A DNA stretch of 64,000 nt. Source: an uncultured Poribacteria bacterium. Its GTDB lineage: Bacteria > Poribacteria > WGA-4E > WGA-3G. Both the position numbers and the translations under genes were made by a program. Positions 17,332 to 25,668 of the stretch are shown one piece after another. A model generated the notes under the pieces. That model saw only the letters and a program-made list of their open reading frames with translations. It did no database searches and was not told where the DNA came from. The stretch covers positions 2,706,217-2,770,216 of the forward strand of contig OX639992.1 of assembly GCA_951828515.1 (NCBI GenBank), read 5' to 3'. Position 1 is the first letter of the stretch. Every line of letters begins with the position of its first letter.

Positions 17332-18093
17332 ATGATAAAAAATATCCTTGTTGCCATCGGTGATACAGATTACGAGAAAAATGCCTTTGAGTACGCCGGG
17401 CAACTGGCAGTGCTTTTGGGAACACACTTATCATGTGTTTTCTTTCAGGACAGCCAGCACGGTGGAAATGCTGATGTCGCAGAGACCGTCATACGTCGAA
17501 CGGAAGCGGAGTGCTCGCTCTACGATTTTTTGGATTACCACGTTGAGGCTGTCGCTGGCAACCCGCGACAAATGATCTGCGAAAAAGCACGTTCCGCTGA
17601 CCTTGTCGTTGTCGGCCTCCCTGAAGATGTAAGAAAGCGGCGCCTCAAACTTATCCAGGACCAGATTGACGATGTGCTGCTCCACATCACGAGACCTATT
17701 ATTGTGGTACACGAACAATGTACACTCTTGCGGAAAATTCTCGCTGTACATCATGGCGATACCTATTCTGATCACGCCTTAGAGCTTGTCGCCGAAATCG
17801 GGGAATTAACAAAAGCTGGAATATTAGGACTCGCCCTTTCAAATACGCAACAGGAGGCAACCCAGATTAAGCAGCAGATGGAAGCGTATTTGAAATATTA
17901 TGACGTTCAAACCGATTTCCTCACTGCTCGCGGTTTTACGGTAACAAACATCCTGGAAAACGCAGAGGAAAATGATTGCGACCTCATTGCACTGAGTGCC
18001 AGTCATCACGGAAGATTGTACGAACTTGTTTTCCAAGGTACTACACAAAGTGTTGTAAAACTCTCAAACCGAGCTGTCCTCGTAACAACATAG
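17332..18093 (+). CDS. Universal stress protein with two Usp domains
   Basis: 253 residues. The first Usp domain is at about 1-125 (I-L-V-A-I-G-D-T-D-Y start, R-P-I-I-V-V-H end), the second at about 130-253 (C-D-L-I-A-L-S-A-S-H-H-G-R near the end). The G-2x-G-9x-G ATP motif is not clear in either half, so ATP binding is uncertain. It is cytosolic and lies in the stress-signalling operon between STAS genes and a histidine kinase. Confidence 0.85.
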   Translation: MIKNILVAIGDTDYEKNAFEYAGQLAVLLGTHLSCVFFQDSQHGGNADVAETVIRRTEAECSLYDFLDYHVEAVAGNPRQMICEKARSADLVVVGLPEDVRKRRLKLIQDQIDDVLLHITRPIIVVHEQCTLLRKILAVHHGDTYSDHALELVAEIGELTKAGILGLALSNTQQEATQIKQQMEAYLKYYDVQTDFLTARGFTVTNILENAEENDCDLIALSASHHGRLYELVFQGTTQSVVKLSNRAVLVTT

Positions 18094-18143
18094 ATTCACG
18101 GGACTCATGAGGTGCTCTTACCTCGCATCTTGTGGAGGTAGAC

Positions 18144-19700
18144 ATGAAGCTTAAAGACACAACTGGCAAACACATATTAACGGATGAAATCATTGAGCCT
18201 CGCTGTTTTTTGGAAGTTTCCACAGATATGTTCGGGTATATCAGTTGTGACGGTGGTTTCGTCGCACTCAACTCGGTATGGGAAGAAATTCTTGGATTCA
18301 CACGATCAGAACTTCAAAACTCCGAATGGGTATCGTTTATACATCCAGAGGAACGGGAGGAGGTACTCGCCGAAATCGAAAAGGTGGAAATAGAAAAACG
18401 CGATGTTGTTACCTTTGAAAACCGGTTTCAGTGCAAAGACGCGTCCTACAGATGGTTAAGATGGCGCGCGGTAAAAGACGATGAAAAACAACTCTATTAC
18501 GTCATCGCGACAGATATAACACCGCGAAAGCAGTTAGAAGCGAAATTGAAAGAGAGTGAAACACGGTTCCAGCAACTGGCAGCACAACATGTCCAAGAAG
18601 CGGATCTTTTGCATACCCTGATGGAGAACACCCCTGACCACATCTATTTCAAAGATACAGAGAGTCGATTTATACGCATCAATCGCTCTTTAGCAGATCG
18701 GTTTGGTTTAAAAAATCCCGCAGAGGCTACCCATAAAACCGACTTTGACTTCTTTACCCGAGAACACGCGCAACAAGCGTATCAGGACGAACAAGATGTC
18801 ATTGAATCTGGAAAACCAATTGATGGAAAACAGGAAAGAGAGACCTGGCCCCATGAACAGGATACGTGGGTATCGACGACTAAAGTCCCAATTCGAGATA
18901 GAGAAGGACGCATAGTAGGAACATGTGGTATTTCACGGGACATAACTGAGTACTATCGCGCACAACAAGCCGTTGAGTACGCCAGCCGTGCAAAAAGCGA
19001 CTTCCTGGCAAATATGAGTCACGAACTGCGTACACCTTTGAACGCGATTATCGGATTTGCCGAAATTTTGCGGGATGAACTCGTCGGAAGCGTTAACGAT
19101 GAGCAAAGGGAATGCATCAATGATATTCACATTAGCGGCGAACATTTGCTCGAAATGATCAATGACATCCTTGACCTTTCAAAAATCGAAGCCGGAAAAA
19201 TGGCACTCCAATTGGAGACATTCTCTATTGTTGAAGCCGTCGAGGAGGTCAATGCCATTATTACCGCACTCGCTGTAAAGAAGGATCTCGACCTTACTTT
19301 GAACTACAACCAGAATGGTATGATTGAAGCTGACCGAGTTAAATTCAAGCAGATTTTCTATAACTTACTCTCCAATGCAGTGAAATTCACCCCAGAAGGC
19401 GGTAAAGTAGCAACAGAACTGGAAGTCGGAACGACAGAACTGCGAGCCGAGGTTATTGATACAGGCATAGGTATCTCCGAAGCAGATCAGGCGAAACTCT
19501 TCGCTCCGTTTACACAGATAGATACGTCAAAGTCTCGCCGGTACGGTGGGACAGGTCTCGGTTTAGCCTTGACACACAGGCTTGTCGTCTTGCACAGTGG
19601 CGAGATTAGTGTGACAAGCCAAGAAGGAGGAGGGAGTAATTTCGCTCTGAGAATCCCCCTTCAACACCTCTTTAACAACCAAAGCGTAAATCCAGCATAG
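18144..19700 (+). CDS. PAS-PAS hybrid-less sensor histidine kinase
   Basis: 518 residues from the ATG at 18144, five bases after GGAGG. PAS domain 1 is at about 15-130 with a PAC tail, PAS domain 2 at about 150-270, HisKA with H-E-L-R-T-P (His293), then HATPase_c: N-box N-L-L-S-N-A-V-K, G1 D-T-G-I-G-I, G2 G-G-T-G-L-G-L. There is no transmembrane segment, so it senses a cytoplasmic signal. It probably phosphorylates the receiver encoded immediately downstream. Confidence 0.94.
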   Translation: MKLKDTTGKHILTDEIIEPRCFLEVSTDMFGYISCDGGFVALNSVWEEILGFTRSELQNSEWVSFIHPEEREEVLAEIEKVEIEKRDVVTFENRFQCKDASYRWLRWRAVKDDEKQLYYVIATDITPRKQLEAKLKESETRFQQLAAQHVQEADLLHTLMENTPDHIYFKDTESRFIRINRSLADRFGLKNPAEATHKTDFDFFTREHAQQAYQDEQDVIESGKPIDGKQERETWPHEQDTWVSTTKVPIRDREGRIVGTCGISRDITEYYRAQQAVEYASRAKSDFLANMSHELRTPLNAIIGFAEILRDELVGSVNDEQRECINDIHISGEHLLEMINDILDLSKIEAGKMALQLETFSIVEAVEEVNAIITALAVKKDLDLTLNYNQNGMIEADRVKFKQIFYNLLSNAVKFTPEGGKVATELEVGTTELRAEVIDTGIGISEADQAKLFAPFTQIDTSKSRRYGGTGLGLALTHRLVVLHSGEISVTSQEGGGSNFALRIPLQHLFNNQSVNPA

Positions 19701-19793
19701 GTCTGGTAAAGTAACATAGGACAAACAGATAGGAGATTTAGCTCCGCAACTTCGGTTCATTTTTTAACTGCTGGCTTGAATAGAAGGCAACCT

Positions 19794-20213
19794 GTGAAAA
19801 CTGAAAACTCACTCCCAGCCGAGGAACAGACAGAAACGCAAAAACGGATCTTGGTGATTGAAGACCAAGAGTTGAACCGAAAAGTTGTGCGGATTGTCCT
19901 GCAATCAAGGGGTTATACAGTCGTGGAAGCGACTGATGCTACGGAAGCGATCGCAAGCTTGGAGGACGCAATACCACAACTTATTCTTATGGATATTGCC
20001 TTACCCGGACAAAGCGGTGAAGATTTAACGAGACGCATTAAAGCGAACTTGGCATGGGTAGATATACCAATTATCGCCCTGACAGCTGCAGCGATGGCTG
20101 GTGACAGGGAACGCATCCTCAAAGCTGGATGCGACGATTATCTCAGTAAACCTATCGACATCAAAGTTTTGGTGGAACGTGTAGAGACTCACATCAAGAG
20201 GACAGAGACATGA
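19794..20213 (+). CDS. Single-domain response regulator
   Basis: 139 residues from GTG at 19794 with AAGG six bases upstream; an in-frame TTG at 19776 is an alternative. A receiver domain only: E-D-Q-E near residue 23, phospho-acceptor Asp67 in L-M-D-I-A, T-A-A and C-D-D-Y-L-S-K-P. It is CheY/DivK-like with no output domain. The TGA overlaps the next ATG by four bases, so it is translationally coupled to the receiver-phosphatase. Confidence 0.92.
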   Translation: MKTENSLPAEEQTETQKRILVIEDQELNRKVVRIVLQSRGYTVVEATDATEAIASLEDAIPQLILMDIALPGQSGEDLTRRIKANLAWVDIPIIALTAAAMAGDRERILKAGCDDYLSKPIDIKVLVERVETHIKRTET

Positions 20214-21400
20214 ACGAGGAAGTGATTTCCGAACAGCAAGAAGGTGCGAAAATCCTTGTTGTTGATGATGAACCCAAAAATGTCAGAATTCTCCAAATTC
20301 ACCTCAATGCACGCGGATATACAGTCTACACAGCCGCTGATGGACTTGAGGCACTTGATATTGTCGAAAAAGAAATGCCAGATCTCATCTTGTTGGACAT
20401 TAATATGCCGAGAATGGATGGGTTTGAAGTTGTTAAACGAATCCGATCGAACGAGGCTACCGAATTCATTCCGATTGTGATGATAACCGCTCTACGGGAT
20501 ACCCGCGAAAATCGAATTAAATCCATTGAGGCAGGTGCTGATGATTTCATTGAGAAGCCTTTCGATAGTTTAGAGGTGCTTGCCCGGGTTCGTTCACTCT
20601 TGCGGATCAAACGCTACCAAGATACACTCGCAGAATATAACACCCGCTTGGAAGAAGAACTCCAAATGGCACGAAGCGTTCAGGAAATTCTGATTCCTCA
20701 GGATGGTGTCCAGGAATTATCAGGGTTTCGAATTGCTTCACACTGCCGTCCTGAAATGGCGGTCGGTGGGGATTTTTTTGATATCTGGGAAATTGCACCG
20801 AATCGACTCGGTGTTTTTATTTCTGATGTTATGGGACATGGTGTTTCAGCGGCTTTCGTAACCGTCTTTATTAAAACAATTTTGGCGGAATTCCAGCAAC
20901 AAGTCAAAGATAATCCAGGGTATCTGCTTGAAATACTAAACACCCGTTTTAATGATTTGATTAGTTCGCGACTGTTCATGTTTGCAACAGCATTTTGCGG
21001 TATCATTGACCTCAATAAAGGCGAACTCATCTGTGCAAACGCCGGACATTCATTCCCTTTTTTGTACAATGCGCATCAACAAACATACCAAGCTATTGGC
21101 GATCAGCAGACAGGAAACGGGTTGGGCATTTGGCGAGATTCGGTCTATGAAACAATACATTACCCATTCGATCGGTCGAGCAGAATGTTCCTTTATACCG
21201 ATGGTGTTTACGAAGCCAAAAACCGACAGGGTGAGGAATTTACAGTAGATCGCCTTCAAAGATTAGTATATACATACGCAGATAAATCTGCAGCAGGACT
21301 CATCACCAGCGTCTCGGAAGCTATTGATGCCTTCACTGAAAACTGCCCGAAAGACGACGATTTAACACTTATCGCTGTTGAAGTTTCAGAGGAAGATTAA
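20210..21400 (+). CDS. Receiver-PP2C (RsbU/SpoIIE-type) serine phosphatase
   Basis: 396 residues. The receiver domain is at 13-130 with Asp63 in L-L-D-I-N-M-P as phospho-acceptor; a coiled linker (140-160) leads to an SpoIIE-type PP2C domain (about 190-395). Metal-ligand motifs are G-G-D-F-F-D, S-D-V-M-G-H-G and K-D-D-D-L-T. Phosphorylation of the receiver should control dephosphorylation of a STAS antagonist. It ends head-to-head with the anti-sigma gene; the two stop codons overlap. Confidence 0.94.
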   Translation: MNEEVISEQQEGAKILVVDDEPKNVRILQIHLNARGYTVYTAADGLEALDIVEKEMPDLILLDINMPRMDGFEVVKRIRSNEATEFIPIVMITALRDTRENRIKSIEAGADDFIEKPFDSLEVLARVRSLLRIKRYQDTLAEYNTRLEEELQMARSVQEILIPQDGVQELSGFRIASHCRPEMAVGGDFFDIWEIAPNRLGVFISDVMGHGVSAAFVTVFIKTILAEFQQQVKDNPGYLLEILNTRFNDLISSRLFMFATAFCGIIDLNKGELICANAGHSFPFLYNAHQQTYQAIGDQQTGNGLGIWRDSVYETIHYPFDRSSRMFLYTDGVYEAKNRQGEEFTVDRLQRLVYTYADKSAAGLITSVSEAIDAFTENCPKDDDLTLIAVEVSEED

Positions 21401-21852
21401 ATTTCGGGATTTCTTGGTTTTGAAAAGCGAAAAGCAACTCGGACATCAGTTCCGCCGTCTCTATTTGGTTGCATTTTGTGCATATCCGCGAGAGATTTAG
21501 CGATGAAAATACCGTGCCCACTCTCATTGCTTGGAGAACGGTTCATCTCAATCTCTGAGAGTCTTTCATGTGTTAACCAATTCTTTTCTCCCGAATGCCG
21601 CCCACCAGTATCCCTTACTATAATTTCAAGGGCATCTGTATCAATACTGATACGCAATTTAACGCCAACTGTAGCATCGGCAGAGCCATGATGTACTGCA
21701 TTGCTACAGATTTCGTCAAGCACGAGTTGAATGTCTGCTACACGTTTTCTGGAGAATCCGAGGCTTTGCGCGAGATTACCAACAAATGCCCGAACAGGTT
21801 CTATGTAAAAGGCAACACTCGGAATTTGAAGTTGAATATCTGCTTGCGACAT
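21397..21852 (-). CDS. Anti-sigma factor serine kinase (RsbW type)
   Basis: 151 residues, a single HATPase_c (GHKL) domain: N-box L-D-E-I-C-S-N-A-V-H-H-G, G1 D-T-G-G, and G-H-G-I-F-I-A lid. It would phosphorylate STAS antagonists and sequester a sigma factor. It lies in an operon with the STAS gene at 21871-22215, 18 bases upstream of it on the same strand. No sigma factor gene is in the window. Confidence 0.9.
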   Translation of the reverse strand: MSQADIQLQIPSVAFYIEPVRAFVGNLAQSLGFSRKRVADIQLVLDEICSNAVHHGSADATVGVKLRISIDTDALEIIVRDTGGRHSGEKNWLTHERLSEIEMNRSPSNESGHGIFIAKSLADMHKMQPNRDGGTDVRVAFRFSKPRNPEI

Positions 21853-21870
21853 GTACTAAATTTACTTTGA

Positions 21871-22215
21871 TTAAAATGCTGCGAGGGCACTGTTTTCCGA
21901 TTCGTAGATTTCAACGACGCTGGATGCCCCAATGAGATTAAATGTCCGTGTTAAGTTGTCTGCAAGCGCGCAAATTTTAAGGTCACCACCACTCTGGCGG
22001 AGCCGCTTGGCAACACCTACCAATGCGCCCACAGCCGTACTGTTTATATGACTTACTTGACTAAGATTAACAACAATCTTTTCAACTTTTTCCGCTAAGA
22101 GCCCCTCAAGCATCTTCCGTAAATCGGATGCTGCGTAACTACTTAAGTCTGTTGTTATTTCAATTACTTTGATACCGGATTCCTCCCGGAGCTTCATTAA
22201 TTTTGTCGAATCCAT
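21871..22215 (-). CDS. Third STAS-domain anti-sigma factor antagonist
   Basis: 114 residues from the ATG at 22215, seven bases after GAGAGGTG; a GTG at 22224 overlaps that site. STAS domain with H-I-N-S-T-A-V-G-A-L around the phosphorylatable Ser. It is cotranscribed with the RsbW-type kinase and probably its direct partner. Confidence 0.9.
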   Translation of the reverse strand: MDSTKLMKLREESGIKVIEITTDLSSYAASDLRKMLEGLLAEKVEKIVVNLSQVSHINSTAVGALVGVAKRLRQSGGDLKICALADNLTRTFNLIGASSVVEIYESENSALAAF

Positions 22216-22389
22216 AGAAATCACCTCTCATAGATTAAAGCCAGTCCTGACTCAAGGAGTCATTCTTAAATTCTATCTTAAATCGATAAAAAAATCAAGC
22301 AAAATTCTGTGTTTGAACTGAAAATCAAAGAGACATTTTCCAATGGAAGGTCTTTTTCAGAATTAAATCAGGTCATTCATAAAAAATTG

Positions 22390-22419
22390 TTGATTTTCTT
22401 TCTGTATTTATGATATACT
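22390..22419 (+). promoter_or_regulatory. Candidate promoter of the structured RNA
   Basis: TTGATT (22390-22395), 18-base spacer, TATACT (22414-22419), placing a transcript start at about 22426-22430, just before the folded region. Confidence 0.55.
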
Positions 22420-22439
22420 ATTATGCAACCGATTTGAAA

Positions 22440-22870
22440 GTGCCAAAAGCACTAGCCCCACCCTTTAAGGTGTGGGTGGCATCACATGGACCAGGTATCT
22501 TAGTCAATAACCCCTACCTGAAGTTAGGGGCTTGTGGAATACGGTAGCCAAGCCTATAGGTTTTACGAGGGTAACTTATTGACTACCGTAACATATCGCA
22601 GTGTCTGTGCGTGGCAGCCCAAACGATGTGTGTTAAAAGGTAATATCCTGTGGTGGGGTATTACTCAAGGATGCTCCCAAGTCTCACACCTCTCGGACAT
22701 TGTGATCGGGATGGGGTAATATATACCCGCGAAAGCGGAGAGCCCGAAAGGGTCATTACCTGTTTTCTCAAAGACACTGTGTCAGGTCAAGTAGATAGGT
22801 AGTGCGAGTCCTATTGAACGAAGCAGCACATCCGAGAGAATCGCCTACGTGCTTGTGGCGAAAAAACGGC
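22440..22870 (+). ncRNA. Large structured RNA, HEARO/omega-RNA-like, without an ORF
   Basis: Four hundred bases with no convincing coding frame but dense stable pairing. There is a GCC..ACCC/GGGTGGC hairpin near 22454; CCCCTA/TAGGGG near 22511; an 8-bp TACGGTAG/CTACCGTA helix closing a region from about 22540 to 22592; and a long GTAATA-CC/GG-TATTAC hairpin near 22642-22671. A three-way junction lies at 22715-22760: GGTAAT/ATTACC closing two hairpins with GAAA tetraloops (CCGC-GAAA-GCGG and GCCC-GAAA-GGGT). The composition recalls HEARO RNAs, the omega RNAs of IscB-type IS200/IS605 elements, but no IscB or TnpB gene follows. The structured-RNA call is strong; the HEARO identity is from memory. 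Confidence 0.6.
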
Positions 22871-22887
22871 ATGTACTTTCTATATCA

Positions 22888-23009
22888 TAGGACTTACGCA
22901 AAATTGGCTTCCCTGCCAAAATTGAGGGGATATTCCCGAAGAAAGCGCAATGAATTGCGCGACTACGAACCAAAGATTGTGCGAAAACCGGTCGACTGCG
23001 TAAGTCCTA
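22888..23009 (+). mobile_element. Miniature inverted-repeat element (MITE-like)
   Basis: A 122-bp segment bounded by perfect 13-bp inverted repeats (TAGGACTTACGCA at 22888-22900 and its complement at 22997-23009). TATCA flanks both sides (22883-22887 and 23010-23014) as a likely 5-bp target duplication. There is no transposase. Such ends resemble those of IS5-like elements, so it was probably mobilised in trans. It sits between the structured RNA and the S1 gene. Confidence 0.85.
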
Positions 23010-23038
23010 TATCAATAAAATAGGAGATGGGCTTTCCT

Positions 23039-23059
23039 CCCCCGAATGAATTTAGGGGG
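23039..23059 (+). repeat. Dispersed palindrome (CCCCCGAAT...AGGGGG)
   Basis: CCCCC at 23039-23043 pairs with GGGGG at 23055-23059 around GAATGAATTTA. A related palindrome (CTCCCGAAT...ATTCGGGAG) is at 63084-63103. It falls in the S1 leader. Confidence 0.6.
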
Positions 23060-23077
23060 TCTCCAGCCCGAAGATTG

Positions 23078-25414
23078 ATGAACAACGAACAGGCGAATAC
23101 AAATGCTTCCACTGTTGATGTGGAAGAGGAAAAACATTCAACTGAGAGTTCAGTTGAAGTGAATCAGGAAGTAGCGAGTGAGACAGAGGCTTCAGAAGTT
23201 GCGGAAACTGCTTCTGCAACCAACGCAGACGCTGAAGAGCATGAAGAAGCCACAAACGGTGAAGTGGAAGCGACTGCTGGCGACACCGATGTTGAAGAAG
23301 CAACAACGCTTACTGATGAAAGTGCCCCTGAAGAGGTGACAGAAGTGACTGATAGTGACGCTGATTCGGAGCAAACTGACGAAACCGCCCCCGAAGAGGC
23401 GGTAGAAATGGCTGATGGCGATGCTGAAGAAGTAGTAGAAGTTGCTGATGAAACTACTTCTGAAGAGGTAGCGGCAGCACCGGAAGAGCCAGCGGAACCA
23501 ATGAGTCCAGAATCTCTTGAAGAAGCGTATGATAATTCAATTAAGGCGTTTACAGATGGCGAAATTGTTAAAGGGGTCGTCGTAGATGTCACCCGCGATG
23601 AAGTAATGATTGACATCGGATTTAAGTCCGAAGGTTATATACCGGCATCTGAATTTGATGCTGGGCAAGACGGTTTGCCTACTGTTCAGGTGGGCGATGA
23701 AATCGATGTCTATATTGTGCGGCGCGAAGATTCGGAAGGGCAGATCGTCCTTTCGAAGAAGATCGCCGACCAAACACTCATTTGGGATGAAATCGCGACC
23801 GCGTACGAAACGGGTGCCCCCGTCATGGGACGTATCACCGAACGGATTAAGGGCGGTCTACGAGTCAGCGTTGGATCCCTTCGAGGGTTTTTACCAGCTT
23901 CGCAAGTTGAGTTGCGACCTATCCAGAACCTTGAGCAGTATGTAGGACAAACGCTTGAAATGAAGGTTATCAGCCTGAGCAAGCGGCGGCATAACATTGT
24001 TCTGTCGCGGCGGGCTTGGTTGGAAGCCGAACTCGTCCAAAAACGCTCGGAAGTGCTCAATACACTTGAAGTGGGTCAGCATGTGGCAGGAGTGGTGAAA
24101 AACATCACTGCTTTTGGGGCGTTTGTTGACCTTGGTGGCGTCGATGGGTTACTTCATAAAACAGATATGGCATGGAAGCGGATACATCATCCGTCTGATG
24201 TTGTCTCTGTTGGAGAAGAAATCGAAGTCCAAGTCATTGGTATCAACCAAGAAAATGAGAAAATTTCCTTGGGCTTGAAGCAGAAAACCCCCGATCCATG
24301 GGCAGACATTGAGGGAAAATATCCTGTTGGTGCCACGGTTCACGGTGTTGTTGTTAATATTGTCAATTATGGTGCGTTCCTACAACTCGAAGAGGGTGTT
24401 GAAGGGTTGATTCATGTCTCTGAAATGGCATGGACTCGCCGGAACGTTGCTCCATCGCGAATTGTCAATAAGGGTGATGAAATCGAAGCTATTGTGCTTG
24501 AAATCTCAAGGGAGGACAAGCGGATTTCACTTGGACTCAAGCAGTTACAACAAAACCCTTGGGAACTTTTGGAAGAGAGATCCCCTGTTGGCAGTAAGAT
24601 CACTGGACGTATCCGAAATTTGACAAGTTTTGGAGCGTTTGTTGAAATCGAACCAGGAATTGACGGTTTAATCCATACCTCAGACCTTTCATGGACTAAG
24701 CGTGGTGCTGCAGCCAATGATGAACTTAAGGAAGGCAGTGAAATTGAGGTAGTCGTGTTGCAGATTGACGCTGCTGAACGTAGAGTTTCATTGGGGCTCA
24801 AGCAGACACAGCCTGATCCATGGGCAGAAGTGCCCGAGAAGTACAAGGTTGGTTCCGTTGTCCGAGGTAAGGTTGTCAATCTCACGAGTTTTGGAGCGTT
24901 CACCAAACTTGAGGAAGGCATTGAAGGCTTAATTCATATTTCTGAACTCGCAGATCGACGGATTGAAAAACCAGAAGAAGTGGTTTCCGTGGGCGATGAG
25001 TTAGATTTAAAAGTGATTAATCTGTCTCCAAAAGACCGACGGATTGGGCTGAGTTTGAAAGCACTCCTTGCCGAGCAAGAACGCGCTGTGACAACTGAAG
25101 AAGAACAGCCGGCGAGAACTCGATCCGAGCGACCGCCTCGATCACGACGTGAACGGGAGCCACGGCGGCAAATGCCTGCACGCGAAGAGACTGTCACCAC
25201 GTTAGGGGCGTTGCTCAAAGAAGAGATGGGTAAGTCGACAGCGGAGAATTCTGCAGAGGTCGCAAGTGAAAAAAGTTCCGAAGACGTTGTGGTCGCTGAA
25301 AGTTCTGCAGAGGTCGCAAGTGAAGAAGGTTCCGAAGACGTTGTGGTCGCTGAAGGCTCTGAAGAGGTCGCAAGTACGGAGAATCCTGAAGACGCTGAGA
25401 ACTCTGAAAATTAA
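23078..25414 (+). CDS. rpsA: 30S ribosomal protein S1
   Basis: 778 residues from the ATG at 23078; an upstream in-frame ATG at 23027 would add residues encoded by the palindrome and abuts a GGAG with no spacing. Six S1 RNA-binding repeats follow one another from about residue 165 to 680 (for example G-V-V-K-N-I-T-A-F-G-A-F-V-D and D-G-L-I-H in repeats 3-6). The first about 145 residues are an extremely acidic Glu/Ala/Thr/Val-rich region unlike canonical S1, and the last about 100 residues are a basic patch followed by acidic 18-residue repeats. It binds mRNA on the 30S subunit. Confidence 0.9.
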   Translation: MNNEQANTNASTVDVEEEKHSTESSVEVNQEVASETEASEVAETASATNADAEEHEEATNGEVEATAGDTDVEEATTLTDESAPEEVTEVTDSDADSEQTDETAPEEAVEMADGDAEEVVEVADETTSEEVAAAPEEPAEPMSPESLEEAYDNSIKAFTDGEIVKGVVVDVTRDEVMIDIGFKSEGYIPASEFDAGQDGLPTVQVGDEIDVYIVRREDSEGQIVLSKKIADQTLIWDEIATAYETGAPVMGRITERIKGGLRVSVGSLRGFLPASQVELRPIQNLEQYVGQTLEMKVISLSKRRHNIVLSRRAWLEAELVQKRSEVLNTLEVGQHVAGVVKNITAFGAFVDLGGVDGLLHKTDMAWKRIHHPSDVVSVGEEIEVQVIGINQENEKISLGLKQKTPDPWADIEGKYPVGATVHGVVVNIVNYGAFLQLEEGVEGLIHVSEMAWTRRNVAPSRIVNKGDEIEAIVLEISREDKRISLGLKQLQQNPWELLEERSPVGSKITGRIRNLTSFGAFVEIEPGIDGLIHTSDLSWTKRGAAANDELKEGSEIEVVVLQIDAAERRVSLGLKQTQPDPWAEVPEKYKVGSVVRGKVVNLTSFGAFTKLEEGIEGLIHISELADRRIEKPEEVVSVGDELDLKVINLSPKDRRIGLSLKALLAEQERAVTTEEEQPARTRSERPPRSRREREPRRQMPAREETVTTLGALLKEEMGKSTAENSAEVASEKSSEDVVVAESSAEVASEEGSEDVVVAEGSEEVASTENPEDAENSEN
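25253..25375 (+). repeat. 54-bp in-frame tandem repeat in the S1 tail
   Basis: Two full units and a partial third, period 54 bp, coding an acidic 18-residue unit (A-E-V-A-S-E-x-x-S-E-D-V-V-V-A-E-x-S). It keeps the frame, so copy number may vary between strains. Confidence 0.85.
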
Positions 25415-25500
25415 TCTTTTCGTGTTTTTGTCCGAGATTACGTCTAAACTTTCGGAGCAGAGGCGGAAATACAAAATGAAAGGTCTCATTACAGAGTGTA

Positions 25501-25579
25501 CCTACGTTTCAAACGTAGGGGTGGATTTTTGCGCGCTTTTTCGCTATTTCACCCGCATGGGTGGGCACAGGTGCCCACC
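25501..25579. repeat. Two hairpins between rpsA and metK
   Basis: CCTACGTTT/AAACGTAGG at 25501-25519, followed by GGATTTTT and possibly a weak terminator; and GGTGGGCAC/GTGCCCACC at 25560-25579, a palindrome that looks like a dispersed repeat. I see no SAM riboswitch core here although metK and ahcY follow. Confidence 0.5.
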
Positions 25580-25668
25580 CGTCCTTTCTTGTACAAGAGA
25601 CTTGACGAGGCACAAAACCCTTGCTCCACAAGATGGAGCATAGGCACGTAGACTTAGGAGACGTGGAA

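Noticed and set aside
22802-23023. A plus-strand open frame running through the MITE-like element
   Set aside because: Its second half is the inverted-repeat element itself; composition is not protein-like.
25415-25668. A SAM riboswitch before metK and ahcY
   Set aside because: None of the known SAM aptamer cores is visible; only two simple hairpins are present.
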